Positions 1 through 9,500 of a DNA stretch of 49,488 bases are shown piece by piece. Made by a program: the position numbers and the translations under genes. Origin of the DNA: a virus; IMG/VR virus record IMGVR_UViG_3300020051_001011, positions 1 through 49,488 of that record. One strand, 5' to 3'. A model generated the notes under the pieces. The model was not told the DNA's origin, did no database searches, and was given only the letters and a program-made list of their open reading frames with translations. Position 1 is the stretch's first letter. The number at the start of each line of letters is the position of its first letter.

Positions 1-2
1 AC

Positions 3-524
3 TTAGAACCACAAGACGAAGTTCAAGAAACTAACAACGGGCGTGTGTTCTACAGTTCAACAGACCAAGATGGTAACTTTAGAGTTGGTGACTTGTTTGC
101 GGTTGAACAGGCAACTGGTATTGTTACTTTGAGTGCAGATGAATTTGGTCTACAAGGTCTTGATCAACTTGAAATTGGTGGTGTTGCTCTTGGTGGATCA
201 CCGGTAGTTATTACAGCGTTCTCAACAGACGGTACGTTTGTTGCAAACTCAAATAACCTTGTACCAACACAGAAGGCAATTAAAACATACTTAACAAGTC
301 GACTATCGCAAGGTGGCTCAGATACATTTACTGGCTTGCTAACAGCAGGTACAGTTAAAGTTGGCGGACCTGATGAAATTACATCAACAGTTCCAGAAGG
401 TGCTGAAGGATGGCAAGTTGAAATAGGGACAAAGGCAAATGTTTCTGGACCAACTGCGGCATGGGCAGGCGATGGCCTTGCAATGGCGTATTTTATGAAG
501 ACATTTGTCGATCCAACACGCTGA
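3..524 (+). CDS. C-terminal end of a virion structural (tail fibre-like) protein, 5' truncated by window edge
   Basis: The reading frame is open from the first complete codon at position 3 and has no convincing start inside the window, so this is the 3' end of a longer gene; a GTG at 45 lies in the middle of a conserved stretch and is not a start. The visible 173 residues closely resemble the C-terminus of the giant downstream protein (its last ~150 residues): both have a STDQDGNF motif, then a FSTDxxFxANSxNxVPTQ-type motif and an AIKxY motif. This shows the two are paralogous at their ends. The function is probably a tail or fibre component, from similarity to the neighbour and position; the family is not otherwise recognised. 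Confidence 0.75.
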   Translation, partial: LEPQDEVQETNNGRVFYSSTDQDGNFRVGDLFAVEQATGIVTLSADEFGLQGLDQLEIGGVALGGSPVVITAFSTDGTFVANSNNLVPTQKAIKTYLTSRLSQGGSDTFTGLLTAGTVKVGGPDEITSTVPEGAEGWQVEIGTKANVSGPTAAWAGDGLAMAYFMKTFVDPTR

Positions 525-536
525 TATATGTAATTG

Positions 537-544
537 GATAAATA
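537..544 (+). promoter_or_regulatory. T4-type late promoter octamer
   Basis: GATAAATA, one base from the T4 late consensus TATAAATA, lies 28 nt before the ATG at 573 in the short gap after the preceding stop. Confidence 0.6.
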
Positions 545-572
545 ACAATAGTAAAGAATTGATGGAGCTAAA

Positions 573-3500
573 ATGGCAGAATTTAAACTAGGTAGAATTA
601 GATTTGTATGGCAAGGTGACTGGGTTGCTAGTACAACATATGTTGCAGACGATGTTATTAGTTTCGGCGGTAAATCGTATATATGTGTTAAAAACCATAC
701 TTCTTCTACGGAATTCAACACAGATTTCACTGATGTAATTCCAAAATGGGAAATTGTTTCCGACGGAACAAGCTGGCAAGGTGATTGGGAGCCAGAAGTA
801 GAATATGCTCCAGGTGACGTTGTCAAGTACGGTGCAAACGTTTATATTTGTGAAAATGGACACGTATCTGCAACTTTTGATTCTCCTACATTTTTAGGCC
901 TAGAAGAAAACTTAGCTGACTGGACAGAATTTGCTACATCATTCGACTTTAAAGGTGATTGGGCAACTTCAACAAGATATAAACTTAGCGACTTAGTTCG
1001 TTACGGCGGCTATGTTTATGTATGTAACACTGCTCACGTATCAGCTGCAACATCAATCTTAGGTTTAGAAAATGACCAAGCCAACTGGACATTATTTAGC
1101 GACGGTATTGTTTACACAGGTGAATGGGTAACTGCTACTAGATACCGCATTAACGATCTTATCAAGTACGGTGGTAACATTTGGATTGCTACTACTGCAC
1201 ATACATCATCTAACTTTGAAGCAGATGAATCAAATTGGGAAGCATTTGTTGAAGGATTCCAGTTCGAAGATTCATGGAACAATATATCTAACTATCAAAT
1301 AGGTGACACTGTTACTTATGGTGGTTATGTTTATGTTGCTAAAACAAATAACACAAACAGTCAACCTACTTCTAATCCAGATGATTGGGATGTATTTACA
1401 ACTGGATTTAGTTTCCAAGGTGATTGGACCGTCTTATCTAGTTACAAAGTAGGCGACGTAGTTCGCTTAGGCGGATCAACTTATGTTGCACTTACTGACA
1501 ATACAGGTAATGAGCCACCAGATGCTACATACTGGAGCAGATTAAACAGCGGTATTAATTGGACATATAGCACAGAAACATTCTTACAAGTACAAGGTAG
1601 TAACGTTGTAGGTTCAGGTTCTGGTGCTAGGTTTGACGTTGTTAAATCAAAATCAGTTTACACTATTACGGTGTCAACAGGATTTGCAGGAACTGGCTAT
1701 GCTACAAACGATGTTATTAAACTACTTGGCTCGTCAATTGGCGGCACAAGTCCAGCAAACGATGCAGAAGTTACTGTTACTGGTGTAAGCGGCGGTACAG
1801 TTACTAGTGTTTCTTGGACAGGTTATTCGTCTACTTGGAAAACTGGTACTGACTATCATGTAGGCGATGTTGTAATATACGGAGCAAGTAGTTTTATTGC
1901 TGTAACAAAGCATACAGCAGCAACAGGAAATCGTCCAGACAATGATTTAACAGCAGACTACTGGAACCTACTAACATTAGGTTCAGAAGCACTATCATTA
2001 ACTACAGAAGGCGACTTAGTTTACTACGGTGAGAACGGTCCTACAAGATTGCCAATTGGTGTCGATGGACAGATTCTACGTGCAACTGATGGCTTCCCAG
2101 CTTGGGCAAACTACGGTCTAATCGACAACGTTGTTTATGTTGGACCATTAGGTGCTAATGAACCTGCACCAGCTTCAGGCTTAACAGTTGACAAACCTTG
2201 GGCAAGTGTACGTTATGCACTAGAGCAAGTACGTGACGGATATTTAAATCCGCAAGCAAAGCATATTTTACAAAATAACAAAGAATTCTTAATGAAGGAA
2301 GTAACTAACTGGATTAGTTACAATTACAGAGTTAACATTACCGCAGCTACATCTGGAACACAGGTCTTTACAACAACATCAACTGCTAACTTAGATCCAG
2401 GAATGCCGATTGTATTCAATGGCACTTTGGGCGGCGTTACAGCAGGAACAATCTATTATGTTGAATCTGCTGTGTCTGACACTGAGTTTAGAATCAGTGA
2501 CGTTCAGAACAGCGGTATTCCTCGTGTGTTAACAAACGGAACTGGAACTATGCAAGGTAATCTTGCATATGACACAGTTAAATGTGAGAGAGATACAGGT
2601 TACATAGTTGACGCTTTAATTTATGATATTTCAAGAGGCGGCACATTAAAAACTGTAACAGCAGCTAAGTCGTATTTCACTCCTGCAGGTAACGAATATA
2701 TTAATGGTACTTTCGGATCTCAAGCACTGCAAACAGTACAAGCATACACATATCTAAAAAGTATAGTAGCATCAGTACTGTCAAATGAGCAACCACTTAG
2801 CTACCAATCTTTAAACGGTGTTGCACTTGAAGATAGATCTGTACAAATCATCGACTTTACATTAGAAGCTGAAGCAACTGGAATTTCTAAAGCAGCTAAT
2901 CTTATTGATATTATTACAACTGGTATTAGTGCAGGTTCTGCAACAGCTATACCTACTGTAACAAATCCAAATACAACAGTGTTTATTAAAACTGGTACTT
3001 ACAATGAAATACTTCCAATTATTGTACCAGAATACACTGCAATCGTTGGTGACGAATTACGTACTTCTGTAATACAGCCTGCTCCGGCAGTTCCGTTACT
3101 TGTTAATGATAAATCTAAAACTACAAGTGCTTTGAACAGAATTAAAGATTTAATTCCTGATCTAATGCAAAATATTGCAATTGCTCCAACATCAGGAAAC
3201 ACTGCTTCTCAAGCGTATATTAACGGTTATGGCGGTACAACAACTTCAACTAACAGACTAAACACTGGCATTGAATTAATATCAGATATTCTTGAAAATG
3301 GTATATCTGTTGCAAATGCTTACGAAGTATCTAATCCTACACCGACAAGCGGAACTGGTAATGCCAGTGACAGTGGCTACGCAAATGCAGTAACACAGTT
3401 AACAGCTAACAAGGCATTTTTACAAGCAGAAATTACAGCTTGGATTGCAGATCAAGTATTAAATGAAACTGCACCATTTACATCGGCATTTACTTACGAT

Positions 3501-6500
3501 GCAGTAGCATGTGCTAGAGATACTGGTTACATTATTGATGCAATCATTTACGATTTAACATACGGCGGAAATTTAGAAACTACTGTAGCTGCAAGAGCTT
3601 ATTTTGTAGAAGGTAGTCCTGTTTACGGCGCTGGCGAAAAAGACGAAACACTTGCTGCTTATGCACGTTTGAAAACTATTGTAGGCGAAGTTATTCTTGA
3701 AACTGATGTTGTATTAAGTCCAGATAATGGCGAATTACAAAATAAAGATAATGATGCAGGCAGCGCAGGCGCAGCATCGAAAGCAGAAGCATTAGTACAA
3801 GAAGTTTATGACACCATTGATACAGACGGTACACTTGCTTCTGAAGTTGCTGCTGACATTACATGGGTGCCTACTACATTGACTACAGTTAATACAGCAA
3901 TCGTAGCTGCAAAAGCAACAATTCAAGCAGGCGCAATTAGTTGGATTAATGAAAATTATCCAGACTTAACATACGATGAAGCTAAGTGTTCACGTGATTT
4001 AGGATATATTATTGACGCACTACGTTACGACATTATGTTCGGTAGTGACTTCCGTTCACTCAAAGCAGGTATGGCATATCGTAGAGGCATTGCTTCTACA
4101 GGAATAGTTCTTGACAGCCAGCTAGAACCTACTATCGGTTCTATTGATTATGTTAGAGAGCAAATCAAAGCTATTACTACAGGTACTACTAAAGTAGCTG
4201 AAAGTACTGCACTTATCGCTGATATCTTAGAAAATGGATCTGGTTCAATACCGACAAGTTTTGTAATTCCTGATCCAACAGGATATGATACTGGATTCTT
4301 TAATGCAAGACGTTTAATTAAATTAAACAAAGATTTCCTAGTTGCAGAAGTTGAAGCATACATGACTGACAACTACAATGCATTATGGATTAGCTTAGAT
4401 TCAGATCAGAAAGCATCATGCTTACGTGACATGGAATACATTCTAGATGCACTTGAGTATGACTTAACATATCGTGGTAACTTAGAAACTATTGTTGCTG
4501 CTAGAGCTTACTATGTTGATGGAGTATTCCAAGAACCAAGCGATCAAAAGACTGCTGCACTAGCTGTACAAGCACGTTTAGCAGACATCATTGATAACAT
4601 TGCTATCGGTAACACTGCTGGTTGGACAAAGTCATCAAGCAACGCAGCAACGCAAGACATTACTGGAACAGCAGGTAGTGCAGGCGCAGCAGCATTTGCT
4701 CAAGATCGCATTAACGAAATTTATAATACAATTGATACAGGTGATACACCTGCATTAATTAGTCCGTCGCTAACATGGGTTGATAGTGCATTGGTAGATC
4801 TAAAATCTGTAATCGATGCTAGACGTTCTGTTATACAACAGGGTGCAATTGATTACATTAACTTTATCTATCCAGACTTAACTTACGATGAAGCTAAGTG
4901 TGCAAGAGACGTTGGCTACATTGTTGACGCAATTGCATATGACGTACTATTTGGTAGTGATTTCCGTAGTGCAAAAGCAGGTATGGCATACCGTAGAGGT
5001 ATTACATCAACGGAATATGTCATTGACAATCAATTAGCAGCAACATTAAGTACTATTAGCTTTATTGATGAAGCACTTACACAGCTTACGGAAGGCTCAA
5101 CAAGTGAAGTTGGTACAACAACAGCAGCACTTGCAGTAGCATCAAAAGCAGAAACAATTAAAACAGTTGTTCAAAGTGGATTAACTGCTGTTCCGGCTTA
5201 TGTGTTGCCGACTCCGACAAATTATAACACTGCTAACCTAGTAGATACTGCATATGCAACTACTAGCAACACAACTGGTGTTACTACTACATACGGTAAT
5301 GCAGCTGATCAATTAGCAGTAAACAGTGCGTTTATTCAATTAGAAGTACGCAAGTGGTTAGAAGATAGCAATAACGGTTTTGATACATTCTGGGCTACAC
5401 TAGGCGCAGACGCACAAGATAAGTGTATCCGCGATGTTGGTTACATTATTGATGCTATCCGCTACGATCTAACATACGGTGGTAACACACAGTCGTTAAT
5501 TGCAGGTAGTGCATACTACTCAAACTTTGTATTAACAATTGGTGCCAACGAACTTCCAGCAACACTAGGTGCATACGATAGAATGCGCGATGTTATTGGT
5601 TGGGTTATTGCAGAAGACACAGGTTCATGGACTAAGTCACCTGGCAATACTTTAACACAAGATGTTAGTGGAACTGCTGGTAATGCAGCATCTATTGAAT
5701 TTGCTGAAGATCGTGTTGACGATGTATTAGATTGGATTAACAACGGTGAGCCAAATGCTACTATTGAAATTGCAACTGATTGGGCTGGCCTTGAAGTTAA
5801 AACATCTTATGATGCATTAGTTTCACGTAGATATGAAATTATTGAAGATACAGTTTACTGGGTAGAGAAGAACTGGCAGAAACTACAATACAATCAAGAA
5901 ACTTGTCGTAGAGACACCGGTCTAATGACTGATGCAGTAATACGTGACATGTTAACTGGTTCAAACTTTGCTTCAATTAAAGCAGGAATGGCATACTACA
6001 GAATACTTGCATCAACTGCAATTGTTACAAACAACCAGTTAGATGCATCAGTAGGTGCTGTTAACTTCTTGAAACAAAAAGTTAAACACATAGCAGCAAC
6101 AACAGCGTCTGCACATGCAGAACTTATTATTAATGACATTACAGCATACATTGACGGCGGTAAGAAACCTACACTTAGAATTAAAGCGTTATCAACAGTT
6201 GACGAAAATGATGCTGCGGCTGCTATAACTATTTGGGATAACAAAGAGTTTATACAAGCAGAAGTTCTTGCATTTATTGCAGCTGAATATCCATTAGTAG
6301 AATTTAGTCAAGAAAAATGTATTCGTGACGTAGGACTATTAATCGATGCATTACGTTACGACTTAGTATACGGCGGAACTTCTGCAACTCAAGAAGCAGC
6401 AATGGCATACTACGTAGGCACAACGTTACAAATTGACGAAAACGATAAAGTTGCAACAATCGCAGCCTACGAATGGGTTAAATTCTTAGCAAGTGATTTA

Positions 6501-9500
6501 GCAATAAACCAAGTAGGAAGTCCTTATGCAATTCAAACTGAAGTAACACCTGTATTTAGAGACGAAAATGTACAAATTATTGGTGATGCTAACTCAGCAT
6601 TAAGAGTCGTAGCACTAATGGATTATGCTATTGCACTTATTAATGACGGTGTTTCAGCATTTGACACAGTTACAATTGTTGACGTAACATCTAATGTATT
6701 AACGTCAGATGCAGAACATAACTTTAAAATAGGCGATGAAGTATCATCAGTGAGCGGATTTGATACAGTCACAGGCGGTCAAATTTATTATATTAAGAGT
6801 GTTCCAAATACTACTACTTTTACAATATCAGAAACATTTAATGGTACAACACATGTACTATCAGATAGTACTAGTACAGAAACACTAATAGTTAATAAAA
6901 GTAATCCAGATATTAGTAGTGTTAATGCTGTCATTAAGCAACAAAATCTCAACTTATCAGGATCTAAGGAAATTATTAAAACTGCTATTACTCAATATAT
7001 TGCAGATAATTATCCAACACTAGTGTACGACGAAGATAAGTGTGCAAGAGACGTTGGCTACATTGTTGATGCTATTGGTTACGATATGATGGTCGATAGT
7101 AACTATCGCACAATTGCAGCAGCAAGTGCATATTATCGCGGTGCGCAAGCAGATCTAGTACTAGGTGCTCAGAAAACTGCAACTGTACAATCATACAGAG
7201 AACTTAAAAATAAAATAGCATCATACATTACCGCTTCTCCAACAGCAGTAAAACGAGCAAATAGCTTAATGGATATTATCATTAATATGCTTGACAAAGG
7301 TGTTAATGAAACTCCGGAAACTACTGGCACTATTGCCTACTACAACAACGTTGAAGTTGCAAAAGGTGTTGAAATTCTTAAAGCTAACAAAAATTTCTTA
7401 GCAAATGAAGCAACTGCTTGGGTAACACAAACATTTAGTAATACAGTTACAGCAGTGTCAAATGGTAATAACGCAGTTCAAACATCAACGGCACATAATT
7501 TAGCAGTTAATGATCCTGTAGTGTTTAGTGATACAATTGATGAATTGACTCCGGGCATTACTTATTATGTAAAGGCGATATTAGCACCTGAGCAATTCAC
7601 TGTAAGCACAACTATTGGTGGCACAGAAGTAACTATTGTAACAGGCGGAGTAACAGAAGCTACAGTTACATACTCGTTTGATCCTGTTGCATGCCGTAGA
7701 GACATGATTCGTTATGTTGAAGCTGTAGCACATGATCTACAGTATCCAGGAAACCACCATGCATTAAGAGCTGCAATATTGTACTTGAATGCAGTAGAAG
7801 GTTCAGAGCGCTCAGACATGTTCTATGTACGTAACTCAACTGGTGTTCGTAATATGACACTAAGCGGTCTAAGAGGAAACTTAACTGAACTTAATGAGTT
7901 TGGTACAAGACGTCCAACAGCAGGTGCATATGTATCGCTTGATCCAGGATTTGGTCCATGGGATACAGAAGCATGGATTACTAATAAATCTCCATACATT
8001 CAGAACGTAACTAACTTTGGTGTTGGTTGTGTTGGTAACAAGATTGATGGTGCATTACACGCTGGCGGCAACAGATCAACAGTTAGCAACGACTTTACAC
8101 AAGTACTATCAGATGGTATCGGTGTATGGTGTAGCGGTAATAACTCACTAACAGAACTTGTGTCTGTGTTCGCATACTACAACTATTCAGGATACTTAGC
8201 CGACTTAGGTGGACGTATTCGTGCTACAAACGGTAACAGTTCATATGGTACATATGGTACGATTGCTGAAGGCACAGATACCGGTGAAGTTCCATTGTAC
8301 TGTGAAGTTGATAACTTGTCACAAGAAGCATACATATCAGAAGTTATTACTGATGGTGATCAACAAGTATTCCGCTTCGAATTTGATAACGCTGGTCGCG
8401 ATTACACTAACGCACAATATGCAATTAGTGGATCAGGCTTTAACGCAACAACTATTGCTGATGAAACACGTGACGGTGCAATATTTGAAACACGCTTAAT
8501 TGACTTAGATGACGGTAACGAGACAGGTGGTGCAGATTATGTAACTGCTAAAAACGTTGCACAGGGCGGTGACTTAATTAGTGCTACTATTGCTGCTACT
8601 GATACAGCATTGCTTGGGGCATACAACGGTATGCGCATTCAGATTACAGCAGGTACTGGCGTAGGACAATATGGTAACATTTTAACATATAACAACGGTC
8701 TTAAAGTTGCTAAAGTTTATAAAGACAGCTTTGAAAACTTAACAGTTACTAACACTACAGTTACTACAAATGTATTAACAGTTGCAAGCACAGCATCATT
8801 GTATGTTGATATGCCAATTTATCTAAGCGATGACATTGGTGGATTAACTGCTGCTAATGATTACTATGTAACTGCTATAACAAGTGGAACACAGTTTACA
8901 GTTAGCGACGAAGAAGGCGGAGCAGATGTAACGCTGTCAACTGCTACAGGTAGTGTAACACTATATGCTGCGGGATGGGATCATGTTATTCCAGGAACTC
9001 CAATTGCTGCTGGTCTAGATCTAACATCTGGCTACACAATTGAGCCTCGCATTAAGTTTACAGGTCCAGGCTATGTTGCTACAGCAACAACTACAAGTGG
9101 TACAGAATCAATTAGAGCTGCATCATATGCTGATGGACACTTTGTTGCTCTACAGAATGGCGGAACAGCTACTTATGCATCTGCTGATGGCAAAACTTGG
9201 ACATCAAGTGGTGCATTAAGTACAAGTGCTAACTGGGCAGATGTTGCGTTTGGTGGCGGCACAGGAGCAACAGCTCGTGTTATTATTGGTGGATTAGGCG
9301 GATCAGGCGCAGTGCTTGAGGCCGAACTAGGAGAATTAAACAGCATTGGCTTACCAGGACCGACGCAGATTAAACAGATTAATGTTATTAATGGCGGTAA
9401 AGGTTTCTCAAGTGCTCCAACGATAACTATTACTCCAACATCAGGCGGCGGTGGCGCAAGTGCAGTATGTACAGTTCTTAATGGAGTGATTCAAGAAGTA

